Translations under genes and position numbers: made by a program
Source: an uncultured Lachnospiraceae bacterium
Lineage (GTDB): Bacteria; Bacillota; Clostridia; Lachnospirales; Lachnospiraceae
Length of the DNA: 55,826 nucleotides
NCBI GenBank assembly: GCA_902774125.1
Contig: CACYHD010000004.1
Coordinates: 1 to 55,826, forward strand
Direction: 5' to 3'
In this document: piece after piece, positions 42,874 through 51,066 of the stretch
How positions within the stretch are numbered: the first letter of the stretch is position 1
Layout: each line of letters begins with the position of its first letter
Notes under the pieces: generated by a model
What the model was told of the DNA's origin: nothing
The model's database searches: none
The model's input: only the letters and a program-made list of their open reading frames with translations

Positions 42874-43404
42874 ATGGCAGAGGCGAAATGGTATGTTGTT
42901 CATACTTATTCAGGGTATGAAGATAAAGTAAAAAACGATATTGAACGAACTGCAAAAAACAGAGAGATTCAAGACGAAATACTAGAAGTATCAGTTCCTA
43001 CACAGACAGTTATTGAAATCAAGAATGGAAAAAGAAAAGAAATCAACAAAAAACTTCTTCCAGGATATGTTCTTATTAATATGATCATGAACAAGGACAA
43101 TTGGTATATCGTTCGTAACACTCGCGGTGTTACAGGTTTCGTAGGTCCTGACCCAACAAACCCTGTTCCATTGACAGATGAGGAAATGGCTAACATGGGC
43201 GTAATGATGGGCGAAGGTCAGCCTAGAATTTCTGCAGAGTACGATGAGGGCGATATGGTTTCAGTTATCGCTGGCGTATGGCAGGGAACTTCAGGTGTCG
43301 TAAAACGTATCGACGACAGCAGACAGACTGTTACAATCAACGTAGATATGTTTGGTAGAGAGACTCCTGTAGAATTGAGTTTTGCAGAAGTCAAAAAGAT
43401 GTAA
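42874..43404 (+). CDS. nusG: Transcription termination/antitermination protein NusG
   Basis: 176 residues with an N-terminal NGN domain (KWYVVHTYSGYEDKVKNDIER; LLPGYVLINM; VRNTRGVTGFVG) and a C-terminal KOW domain (about 123-176; EGDMVSVIAGVWQGTSGVVKRIDDSRQTV). Binds RNA polymerase and links transcription to Rho or the ribosome. Follows secE by 31 bp. A 189-bp leader separates it from rplK. Confidence 0.97.
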   Translation: MAEAKWYVVHTYSGYEDKVKNDIERTAKNREIQDEILEVSVPTQTVIEIKNGKRKEINKKLLPGYVLINMIMNKDNWYIVRNTRGVTGFVGPDPTNPVPLTDEEMANMGVMMGEGQPRISAEYDEGDMVSVIAGVWQGTSGVVKRIDDSRQTVTINVDMFGRETPVELSFAEVKKM

Positions 43405-43545
43405 TTAAACATATAGTAACATTATTAATAACATAGACTGCTTTTTGCTCCGCGCAAAGGCAACTGTCATTGACAGCTATGTTAAAAGCATTTTTGCTTA
43501 TAGAAGAATGTCATACATGCTTATAGCAATGTTAATAGTATGGCA

Positions 43546-43571
43546 GTGGGAGGGGTCCCCGTTAATACCAC
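43546..43571 (+). promoter_or_regulatory. Probable L1-binding mRNA motif before rplK
   Basis: GTGGGAGG...CCGTTAATACCAC forms a GTGG/CCAC stem with a conserved internal loop. A closely matching motif precedes rplA. In bacteria, L1 represses the L11-L1 operon by binding such a leader; the site here sits just before the rplK ribosome binding site. Confidence 0.65.
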
Positions 43572-43593
43572 ATTTATTAGGAGGTGCCGAATC

Positions 43594-44019
43594 ATGGCAA
43601 AGAAAGTAGAAGGTTATATTAAATTACAGATCGAAGCTGGTAAGGCAACACCAGCACCACCTGTAGGTCCAGCATTGGGACAGTACGGTCTTAACATCGC
43701 ACAGTTCACTAAGGACTTCAATGCTAGAACACAGGATCAGCCAGGAATGATCATTCCTGTAGTTATCACTGTATACCAGGATAAGAGTTTTAGTTTTGTT
43801 ACAAAGACTCCACCTGCAGCAGTATTACTAAAGAAGGCTGCTAACATTCAGAAGGGTGCAGGTAACTCTTTAACAGAGACAGTTGCAACAGTAAAGAGAG
43901 CTGATTTACAGCAGATAGCAGAAACAAAGATGAAAGATCTTAACGCTGCTAACATCGATACAGCCATTAGTATGATTGCTGGTACAGCAAGATCAATGGG
44001 TATCAAAGTAGAAGACTAA
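43594..44019 (+). CDS. rplK: Ribosomal protein L11
   Basis: 141 residues, normal length; start ATG 43594 after AGGAGGTG, not the longer in-frame GTG/ATG readings. [35 protein letters not shown] is the diagnostic N-terminus. Forms the GTPase-associated centre of the 50S subunit with 23S rRNA and L10-L7/L12. Pairs with rplA downstream. Confidence 0.98.
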   Translation: MAKKVEGYIKLQIEAGKATPAPPVGPALGQYGLNIAQFTKDFNARTQDQPGMIIPVVITVYQDKSFSFVTKTPPAAVLLKKAANIQKGAGNSLTETVATVKRADLQQIAETKMKDLNAANIDTAISMIAGTARSMGIKVED

Positions 44020-44034
44020 TAAAAAATAAAAAAA

Positions 44035-44060
44035 GTGGGAGGCAGAACCGTTATTACCAC
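44035..44060 (+). promoter_or_regulatory. Second L1-binding-like motif before rplA
   Basis: GTGGGAGG, CAGAA spacer, CCGTTATTACCAC, directly before the rplA ribosome binding site. Only the spacer and one loop base differ from the rplK copy. Confidence 0.65.
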
Positions 44061-44072
44061 TAGGAGGTTTTT

Positions 44073-44774
44073 ATGAAGAGAGGAAAAAAATATACAGATG
44101 CAGCTAAGACAATTGATAGAGCTGTACAGTATGATGTAGAAGAAGCTGTAAAATTAGTTAAAGATTCAGCTAAGGCTAAATTTGATGAAACAATAGAGTG
44201 TCACATTAGAACTGGTTGTGACGGACGTCACGCAGAGCAGCAGATCCGTGGTGCTGTAGTACTACCTAACGGTACTGGTAAGGACGTTAAGGTTTTAGTA
44301 TTCGCTAAGGGTCCTAAGGCTGACGAAGCTACAGCAGCTGGCGCAGATTTCGTTGGTGCTGAAGAGCTTGTTACTAAGATTACAAACGAAAACTGGTTCG
44401 ATTATGACGTAGTTATCGCTACACCTGATATGATGGGTGTTGTTGGTAGATTAGGTAGAGTATTCGGTCCTAAGGGATTGATGCCAAACCCTAAGGCTGG
44501 TACAGTTACTATGGACGTAACACAGGCCGTTAACGATGTAAAGGCTGGTAAGATTGAGTACAGACTAGATAAGTCTAACATCATTCACGTTCCAGTTGGT
44601 AAGGCTTCATTTGATGCAGACAAGCTTGTAGAAAACTACAACACACTTATGGATGCAATCATCAAGGCTAAGCCAGCATCACTTAAGGGTGCTTACCTTA
44701 AGTCAATCACATTGACATCAACTATGGGTCCTGGTGTAAAGGTTAACCCAGCTAAGGCTGGCGACGCTGAATAA
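44073..44774 (+). CDS. rplA: Ribosomal protein L1
   Basis: 233 residues, usual length. [43 protein letters not shown] (about 45-71), [26 protein letters not shown] (about 124-149) and [19 protein letters not shown] are typical. Binds 23S rRNA in the L1 stalk and can act as a translational repressor of its own operon. Last gene of the rplK-rplA pair; a repeat-containing spacer separates it from rplJ. Confidence 0.98.
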   Translation: MKRGKKYTDAAKTIDRAVQYDVEEAVKLVKDSAKAKFDETIECHIRTGCDGRHAEQQIRGAVVLPNGTGKDVKVLVFAKGPKADEATAAGADFVGAEELVTKITNENWFDYDVVIATPDMMGVVGRLGRVFGPKGLMPNPKAGTVTMDVTQAVNDVKAGKIEYRLDKSNIIHVPVGKASFDADKLVENYNTLMDAIIKAKPASLKGAYLKSITLTSTMGPGVKVNPAKAGDAE

Positions 44775-44794
44775 TATCAGCCAACCTAATATTC

Positions 44795-44874
44795 AATTAT
44801 TAAATACGACTGTTATTTCAGAAAGTTGATATTTGATTATTAAACACGACTGTTATTTCAGAAAGTTGATATTT
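44795..44874 (+). repeat. Tandem duplication of 40 bp after rplA
   Basis: TTATTAAATACGACTGTTAT and the following 20 bases occur twice with period 40 and one main substitution; a decayed third half-copy follows before the rplJ promoter. Confidence 0.85.
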
Positions 44875-44903
44875 GATTTTTGAATATTAATACCGACTAT
44901 TAG

Positions 44904-44932
44904 TTGACAATAAATCAATACTGTGCTATTAT
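44904..44932 (+). promoter_or_regulatory. Promoter of rplJ-rplL
   Basis: Perfect -35 TTGACA (44904-44909), 17-bp spacer, TATTAT (44927-44932) preceded by TGC (extended -10). Confidence 0.8.
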
Positions 44933-44949
44933 GCACAAAGTGGTTTTTA

Positions 44950-45060
44950 CCAATGCCGAAGACAGTAGGTGCCGCAAGGCGTAAACATAGTGCCTACCGA
45001 GGAATTAGTTAAACATAAGATTTTACTACCTCTCTGTCTTTGGATAGAGAGGTTTTTTAC
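44950..45060 (+). promoter_or_regulatory. L10 leader with attenuator (ribosomal protein leader)
   Basis: CCGAAGACAG (44956-44965) can pair with CTGTCTTTGG (45034-45043), closing a leader that contains GTAGGTG...CCTAC and CGAGGA, as in the known L10-leader family of Firmicutes. The 3' partner overlaps a terminator stem (CCTCTCT 45029-45035 / AGAGAGG 45046-45052, then TTTTTT), so the two folds are mutually exclusive. When L10 or L10-L12 is in excess it would bind and favour termination (established for the family). Confidence 0.8.
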
Positions 45061-45094
45061 TTATATAGTTTAATGCCTCACGCATAGGTTAAAC

Positions 45095-45162
45095 CAATCA
45101 CCGCGAGGTGAACGCCAGTATGGCAAAACAATCACCGCGAGGTGGACGCCAGTATGGCAAAA
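45095..45162 (+). repeat. Duplicated 34-bp block with ribosome site and start codon before rplJ
   Basis: Two tandem copies (45095-45128, 45129-45162) of CAATCACCGCGAGGTG... ending in ATGGCAAAA. Each carries GAGGTG plus an ATG 10 to 15 bases later. The ATG of copy 1 (45120) opens a 17-codon frame ending at 45173; the ATG of copy 2 (45154) is in frame with rplJ 33 bases upstream of its own start. Confidence 0.85.
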
Positions 45163-45186
45163 CAAATTTATAAAGGAGGCAAAAAT

Positions 45187-45831
45187 ATGGCAAAAGTAGA
45201 GTTAAAGCAACCTGTTATCGACGAGATCAAAGAATTAATCACAGATGCTGCTACAGTTGTACTTGCTGACTACCGTGGTCTTACTGTTGCCGAAGATACA
45301 GATCTTCGTCGTCAGTTAAGAGAAGCTGGTGTTGTTTACAGAGTATACAAAAACAGCATGATTAACTTTGCTATCAAAGATACTGAGTTTGAAGATTTAG
45401 CTCAACATCTAGCAGGTCCTACAGCTATCGCAGTTTGCAAAGACGATGCAACAGCAGCAGCTAGAATTCTTTCTAAGTTCGCTAAGAAAGCTGAAGCATT
45501 AGAAATCAAAGCTGGTGTAGTTGAAGGTACATACTATGATGCAGCAGGAATTGGTACTATTGCAAGCATTCCATCAAGAGAAGAACTTCTATCAAAGTTA
45601 CTTGGATCATTGCAGTCACCAATGGCAAACTTTGCTCGTGTTATTAAGCAGATTGCTGAAAACGGCGGCGAAGTAGCAGAAAAAGAAGAAACAGAAGAAG
45701 CTCCAGCGGAGGAAGCTAAAGCTGAGGAGGCTCCAGTAGAGGAAGCTAAGACAGAAGAGGCAGCTGCAGAGGAAGCTACTACAGAAGAAGCTCCAGCTGA
45801 AGAGGCTGAGGCACCAGCAGAAGAAGCATAA
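45187..45831 (+). CDS. rplJ: Ribosomal protein L10 with acidic Glu/Ala C-terminal extension
   Basis: Anchors L7/L12 dimers on the 50S stalk. Start ATG 45187 after AAAGGAGG; upstream in-frame ATG 45154 has a weaker site. L10 body: MAKVELKQPVIDEIKELI, ADYRGLTVAEDTDLRRQLREAGV, YKNSMINFAI, GPTAIAVCKDD. 214 residues versus about 165-175 normally: residues about 165-214 are an added low-complexity tail of EEAPAEEAKAEEAP-type repeats. The tail is downstream of the L12-binding helix region. It may be a product of repeat expansion, as several spacers here are. Confidence 0.95.
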   Translation: MAKVELKQPVIDEIKELITDAATVVLADYRGLTVAEDTDLRRQLREAGVVYRVYKNSMINFAIKDTEFEDLAQHLAGPTAIAVCKDDATAAARILSKFAKKAEALEIKAGVVEGTYYDAAGIGTIASIPSREELLSKLLGSLQSPMANFARVIKQIAENGGEVAEKEETEEAPAEEAKAEEAPVEEAKTEEAAAEEATTEEAPAEEAEAPAEEA

Positions 45832-45946
45832 GCTTTAATGCTGACACACAGCAAAATAAGCACAAGCTTTGATGCTGACATACAGCAAAATGAGCACAAG
45901 CTTTGATGCTGACACACAGCAAAATAAGCACTAGCTTTAATGCTGA
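45831..45946 (+). repeat. 34-bp tandem repeats between rplJ and rplL
   Basis: Units beginning AGCTTTRATGCTGA start at 45831, 45865, 45899 and 45933 (last partial), each exactly 34 bp apart; unit 1 includes the rplJ stop codon region. Confidence 0.9.
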
Positions 45947-45983
45947 ATTAACAAAAAAACAAATTTTAATGGAGGAATTAAAA

Positions 45984-46349
45984 ATGACTATTGAAGAAAT
46001 CATTGAGGTAATAAAAGGTTTATCAGTAATGGAACTTAATGACCTTGTAAAAGCATGTGAAGAAGAGTTTGGCGTATCTGCAGCAGCAGGCGTTGTTATG
46101 GCTGGACCAGCAGGTGGTGCTGACGCAGCAGAAGAAAAAGACGAGTGGGATGTAGAGCTAACAGAAATCGGTGACCAGAAGGTTAAGGTTATCAAGGCTG
46201 TTAAGGATGCTACAGGTCTTGGTCTTAAGGAAGCTAAAGAAAAAGTTGATGGCGCTCCAGCAATCATCAAAGAGGGTGCTTCTAAGGAAGAGGCTGAAGC
46301 TCTTAAGAAGCAGATCGAAGAAGTTGGTGCTACAGTTACTCTTAAATAA
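45984..46349 (+). CDS. rplL: Ribosomal protein L7/L12
   Basis: 121 residues, normal. N-terminal dimerisation domain ([31 protein letters not shown]), an Ala/Gly hinge ([22 protein letters not shown], about 34-55) and the C-terminal factor-binding domain ([37 protein letters not shown]). Start ATG 45984 after GGAGGA. Ends the rplJL unit; terminator follows. Confidence 0.98.
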   Translation: MTIEEIIEVIKGLSVMELNDLVKACEEEFGVSAAAGVVMAGPAGGADAAEEKDEWDVELTEIGDQKVKVIKAVKDATGLGLKEAKEKVDGAPAIIKEGASKEEAEALKKQIEEVGATVTLK

Positions 46350-46369
46350 TTGTACTTCACTTTTTTACA

Positions 46370-46401
46370 AAAAAGATGCGGTTTATGCCGCATCTTTTTT
46401 T
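46370..46401 (+). terminator. Intrinsic terminator after rplL
   Basis: AAAAGATGCGG / CCGCATCTTTT stem, TTTATG loop, T-run. It uncouples rplJL from rpoBC. Confidence 0.9.
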
Positions 46402-46474
46402 GTGCAATAATGCACTGGATTGAATTGAATCGCTATGGTTTGAATTACAACTTTATACGCGGTGCATGCATGAG

Positions 46475-47040
46475 CCTACGTATCAAAAACAAGAAGTCAA
46501 GAATACATACGTAGAAGAAACGAAACTATTACGTATGTAAAACAAAAAATCAAGAATACATACGTAGAAGATATGAAACCATTACGTATGTAAAACAAAA
46601 AAACAAGAATACATACGTAGAAGAAACGAAATCATTACGTATGTAAAACCAAAAAGCAAGAATACATACGTAGAAGACATGAAATCACTACGTATGTAAA
46701 ACCAAAAATCAAGAATACATACGTAGAAGACATGAAATCACTACGTATGTAAAACCAAAAATCAAGAATGCATACGTAGAAGACATGAAATCACTACGTA
46801 TCTAAAAAAAGCATGAATGCATACGTAGGGGCCAAGATGCCATTACGTATGCAAAGCCAAAAAGCATGAATGCATACGTAGAGGCCAAGAAGCCATTACG
46901 TATGCAAAGCCAAAAAACTTGAATGCATACGTAGAGGCCAAGACGCCAATACGTATGCAAAGCCATAAAGCATGAATGCATACGTAAAGGCCAAGTCGCC
47001 ATTACGTATGCAAAACAACAATACAAGAATACATACGCAA
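46475..47040. repeat. Palindromic repeat array 2: about 10.5 units of 53 bp
   Basis: Unit starts at 46501, 46554, 46607, 46660, 46713, 46766, 46815, 46868, 46921, 46974 and 47027 (partial); the only irregular step (49 bp) is at 46766-46815. Each unit holds a 34-bp interrupted palindrome with long arms (CATACGTAG / CTACGTATG) and a 19-bp AC-rich spacer. The first five have ACATAC...GTATGT ends and a GAAGA-type core; units 7-10 have GCATAC...GTATGC ends and a GGCCAA centre like array 1; unit 6 is mixed. The paired change at both ends argues that the dyad itself is maintained. No gene is present; rpoB's promoter follows 30 bp later. Confidence 0.9.
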
Positions 47041-47068
47041 CGTAACAGCACCCCGCCCAAAAAAACAA

Positions 47069-47098
47069 TTGACAGCAAACCGGCAAATGTGGTAGACT
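47069..47098 (+). promoter_or_regulatory. Promoter of rpoB-rpoC
   Basis: TTGACA (47069-47074), 18-bp spacer, TAGACT (47093-47098). The leader to the start codon is about 128 nt. Confidence 0.65.
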
Positions 47099-47232
47099 AA
47101 ATACTGCATTTTTGCGCTATGTTTTTTGTGCGCCAAAATAGGCGATTTTCCTCAAAAAACAGCCGAAATGTTAAGAAAATTAAGTTTTTAACTCAAAAAC
47201 TTTGTTTTATTAATGTAAGGAGAGAGATGTCA

Positions 47233-50200
47233 ATGGAGAAAAACAGAATTCATCCTGTGAAAGCAGGAAAAGGCACAAGAATGAGCTATTCCAGACAGAA
47301 GGATGTGCTCGACATTCCTAATCTTATTGCAGTTCAGACGGATTCATATGAATGGTTCCGTACAAAGGGCTTGCAGGAAGTTTTGGAATCAGTATCCCCT
47401 ATCGAGAATCACGATGGAACACTAAGTCTTGAATTCGTAAGCTTCGAGATTTGCGAAGATGAGAAGAAGTACAGCATTGAAGAATGCCGTAACAGAGACG
47501 AGACTTATTCTGCACCTTTGAAGGTAAAGGTAAGATTGTTCAACAGAGAGACAGGCGAGATTACTGAGCAGGAAATCTTTATGGGTGACCTACCACTTAT
47601 GACTAAGAACGGTACTTTCGTTGTTAACGGTGCCGAGCGTGTAATCGTAAGTCAGTTAGTACGTTCACCTGGTATCTACTTTAGCGTTGATAAGGATAAG
47701 ATGGGTAAGGAATTATTCTCATCACAGATTATCCCTACTCGTGGTGCATGGTTGGAGTTTGATACAGATTCTAACGATGTATTTAAGGTACGTGTAGATA
47801 GAGCTAGACAGGTGCCTATTACAACATTTATTAGAACATTAGGTCTTCATACTAACGATGACATTATTGAAATGTTTGGTGAAGAACCTAAGATTATGGC
47901 AACACTTGAGAAGGATGACTCTGATGATTACGAGAGCGGTCTAAAAGCATTGTATAACAAGATTCGTCCAGGCGAGCCTTTCCAGATTGAGAGCGCTCAG
48001 ACTCAGGTTAGAAACATGTTCTTTGATGCTAACCGTTATGACCTTGCAAGAGTTGGACGTTACAAGTTCAACAAGAAGCTATCATTCAAGTACCTATTAG
48101 ATGGTAGAACTCTTGCAGAGGATGTAGTTGATGTTAACACAGGCGAGATTCTTGCAACAGCAGGAACAGTACTTGATAGAGAGTCAGCTAAGGCATTACA
48201 GGATGCAGCTGTTGATCACGTATTCGTAGAAGTATCTATGAAGGATAAGGTTGATCCAACTAAGGAAATCAAGAGCGTAGCAAAAGTATTGTCTAACTTG
48301 ACAGTAGATATCTCTAAATACGTTAAGTTCGATTGCGAAGAGCTAGGTATCAACGAGGACGTTTATTACCCAGTACTAAAAGAACTTCTTGATGAATTCA
48401 CTAAGAAGGAAGATCTTAAAGAAGCAATCAAAAAGAATGTTGCTAGACTTATTCCTAAGCACATTACTGAGAGAGATATTTATGCATCAATCAACTATTG
48501 CTTGAATTTAGAAAAGGGACTAGGTGCTACTGATGATATCGACCACTTAGGAAACAGACGTATCCGTTCAGTAGGTGAGTTGCTACAGAATCAGTACCGC
48601 ATTGGTTTTACAAGAATGGACAAGGTTGTTAGAGACAGAATGAACAACCAGGATTTAGATTCCATTTCTCCACAGACATTAGTAAATATTAAACCTATAA
48701 CTGCGGCAGTTAAGGAGTTCTTCGGAAGTTCACAGTTGTCACAGTTCATGGATCAGAACAACCCACTAGGCGAGTTGACACATATCAGACGTCTATCAGC
48801 CCTAGGTCCAGGTGGTCTATCAAGAGATAGAGCCGGATTCGAGGTTCGAGACGTTCACTATACTCACTATGGAAGAATGTGTCCTATTGAGACACCTGAA
48901 GGACCTAACATCGGTCTTATTAACTCATTTGCTTCTTATGCAAGACTTAATGAGTATGGTTTTATCGAGGCTCCATATAGAGTAGTAGACAAAAAAGATC
49001 CTGAAAATCCAAGAGTAACAGACGAAGTTGTTTATTACACAGCTGACGAGGAAGATGATTTCATCGTAGCACAGGCTAACGAGCCTTTGGATGAAAAGGG
49101 ATATTTCGTAAATAACAAGGTATCAGGACGTTTCAGAGATGAAATTTCTAGATACTCAAAGAGAAAGATTGATCTTATGGACGTATCTCCTAAGATGGTA
49201 TTCTCAGTAGCTACAGCTATGATTCCATTCTTACAGAACGACGATGCTAACCGTGCGCTAATGGGATCTAACATGCAGCGTCAGGCAGTTCCTTTGATGA
49301 CAACTGAAGCGCCAGTTATCGGTACAGGTATGGAAGCTCAGGCAGCTGTTGACTCAGGTGTATGTGTAGTTGCAGAACATCCGGGAACAGTACTAAGATG
49401 CTCTTCAGAAGAAATCGTAATCAAAAACGATGACAACAAAGAAGAACAGAAGTACAAAGTTCATAAGTTCGTAAGAAGTAACCAGTCTAACTGCTATAAC
49501 CAGAGACCAATCGTATTCAAGGGTGACCACGTTGAAGCTGGTGATGTAATCGCTGACGGTTCATCAACATCAAACGGCGAAATCGCTCTTGGTAAGAACC
49601 CACTTATCGGTTTCATGACTTGGGAAGGTTATAACTACGAGGATGCGGTTCTTCTAAGTGAAAGACTATTAAGAGATGATGTATATACATCAATCCATAT
49701 TGAAAAATTTGATTCTGAAGCAAGAGATACTAAGCTTGGACCAGAAGAAATCACTAACGATGTAGCTGGTGTAAGTGATGACGCTCGTAAGAACTTAGAC
49801 GAGGATGGTATCATCAGAATCGGTGCTGAAGTTAGAGCCGGAGATATTCTAGTAGGTAAGGTTACACCTAAGGGTGAAACAGAACTTACTCCAGAAGAAA
49901 GACTGGTAAGAGCTATCTTTGGTGAGAAGGCTAGAGAAGTAAGAGATACTTCACTAAAACTTCCTCACGGTCAGTCAGGTATTGTTGTTAACACAAGAGT
50001 ACTTAAGAGAGAAAACGGCGATGAACTTCCAGCAGGTGTTAATGAAGCAGTTCGTGTTTTTGTCGCTCAGAAGAGAAAAATCTCTGTAGGTGATAAGATG
50101 GCCGGTCGTCACGGTAACAAGGGTGTAGTTTCAAGAGTACTTCCTGTTGAAGATATGCCATTCCTACCTAACGGACGTCCACTTGATATCGTACTTAACC

Positions 50201-51051
50201 CTCTAGGCGTACCTTCACGTATGAACATTGGACAGGTATTGGAGATTCACTTAAGTCTTGCTGCTAAGGTATTAGGCTTTAACATTTCTACTCCTGTTTT
50301 TGACGGCGCTGATGAGAAAGATATCATGGACACATTAGAGCTAGCTAATGATTACGCTAACATGGACTTCAAGGAGTTCAAGGCCAAATATAAGAAAGAC
50401 CTTCTACCAGAGGTTATGGAACATCTAGAAAACAATCTTGATAACAGAGATAATTGGAAGGGTGTTGAAATCAGAAGAGACGGTAAGGTAAGACTTCGTG
50501 ATGGTAGAACTGGTGAGTACTTTGACAATCCAGTTACAATCGGATTCATGCATTACCTCAAACTTCACCACTTGGTTGAAGACAAGATCCACGCTCGTTC
50601 AACTGGTCCTTACTCAGTTGTTACACAGCAGCCACTTGGTGGTAAGGCACAGTTCGGTGGACAGAGATTTGGTGAGATGGAGGTATGGGCACTAGAAGCT
50701 TACGGTGCATCATATACTCTTCAGGAAATCCTAACAGTTAAGTCTGACGACGTTGTAGGACGTGTAAAAACATACGAAGCTATTATTAGAGGTGAGAACC
50801 TACCTACTCCTGGTATCCCTGAATCATTCAAGGTACTTATCAAGGAGCTACAGGCTCTTGCGCTAGACTTCAAGGTTTTGGATGCTGATAACAACGAAAT
50901 CAAGCTTAAAGAAAACCAGGATTACGAAAAAACAAGTTACAACGCAGTTTACAATAACTCAAGCAACTACGGTAAGAAAGAGGACGCTCAGGAGTTTGAA
51001 AACGCTGGCTACTCAATCGAAGACGCAGAAGCTAAGTTGAATGAACAGTAA
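47233..51051 (+). CDS. rpoB: RNA polymerase beta subunit
   Basis: About 1,272 residues, typical for Clostridia. Landmarks: [19 protein letters not shown], the rifampicin-region [44 protein letters not shown] (around residues 500-545), [32 protein letters not shown] near 960, and C-terminal [27 protein letters not shown]. The rif region looks wild-type (D, H, S at the usual positions). Start ATG 47233 (MEKNRIHPV) is preferred; ATG 47227 lies two codons upstream and only 4 bases after GGAG. rpoC follows by 15 bp. Confidence 0.98.
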   Translation: MEKNRIHPVKAGKGTRMSYSRQKDVLDIPNLIAVQTDSYEWFRTKGLQEVLESVSPIENHDGTLSLEFVSFEICEDEKKYSIEECRNRDETYSAPLKVKVRLFNRETGEITEQEIFMGDLPLMTKNGTFVVNGAERVIVSQLVRSPGIYFSVDKDKMGKELFSSQIIPTRGAWLEFDTDSNDVFKVRVDRARQVPITTFIRTLGLHTNDDIIEMFGEEPKIMATLEKDDSDDYESGLKALYNKIRPGEPFQIESAQTQVRNMFFDANRYDLARVGRYKFNKKLSFKYLLDGRTLAEDVVDVNTGEILATAGTVLDRESAKALQDAAVDHVFVEVSMKDKVDPTKEIKSVAKVLSNLTVDISKYVKFDCEELGINEDVYYPVLKELLDEFTKKEDLKEAIKKNVARLIPKHITERDIYASINYCLNLEKGLGATDDIDHLGNRRIRSVGELLQNQYRIGFTRMDKVVRDRMNNQDLDSISPQTLVNIKPITAAVKEFFGSSQLSQFMDQNNPLGELTHIRRLSALGPGGLSRDRAGFEVRDVHYTHYGRMCPIETPEGPNIGLINSFASYARLNEYGFIEAPYRVVDKKDPENPRVTDEVVYYTADEEDDFIVAQANEPLDEKGYFVNNKVSGRFRDEISRYSKRKIDLMDVSPKMVFSVATAMIPFLQNDDANRALMGSNMQRQAVPLMTTEAPVIGTGMEAQAAVDSGVCVVAEHPGTVLRCSSEEIVIKNDDNKEEQKYKVHKFVRSNQSNCYNQRPIVFKGDHVEAGDVIADGSSTSNGEIALGKNPLIGFMTWEGYNYEDAVLLSERLLRDDVYTSIHIEKFDSEARDTKLGPEEITNDVAGVSDDARKNLDEDGIIRIGAEVRAGDILVGKVTPKGETELTPEERLVRAIFGEKAREVRDTSLKLPHGQSGIVVNTRVLKRENGDELPAGVNEAVRVFVAQKRKISVGDKMAGRHGNKGVVSRVLPVEDMPFLPNGRPLDIVLNPLGVPSRMNIGQVLEIHLSLAAKVLGFNISTPVFDGADEKDIMDTLELANDYANMDFKEFKAKYKKDLLPEVMEHLENNLDNRDNWKGVEIRRDGKVRLRDGRTGEYFDNPVTIGFMHYLKLHHLVEDKIHARSTGPYSVVTQQPLGGKAQFGGQRFGEMEVWALEAYGASYTLQEILTVKSDDVVGRVKTYEAIIRGENLPTPGIPESFKVLIKELQALALDFKVLDADNNEIKLKENQDYEKTSYNAVYNNSSNYGKKEDAQEFENAGYSIEDAEAKLNEQ

Positions 51052-51066
51052 GAAAGGAGAAGAACA

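Noticed and set aside
32227-47040. CRISPR arrays
   Set aside because: Spacers between the palindromes are themselves repeated and no cas gene is present.
46802-47086. 94-aa reverse frame in array 2
   Set aside because: Made of repeat units with a 53-bp period that shifts frame; no ribosome site.
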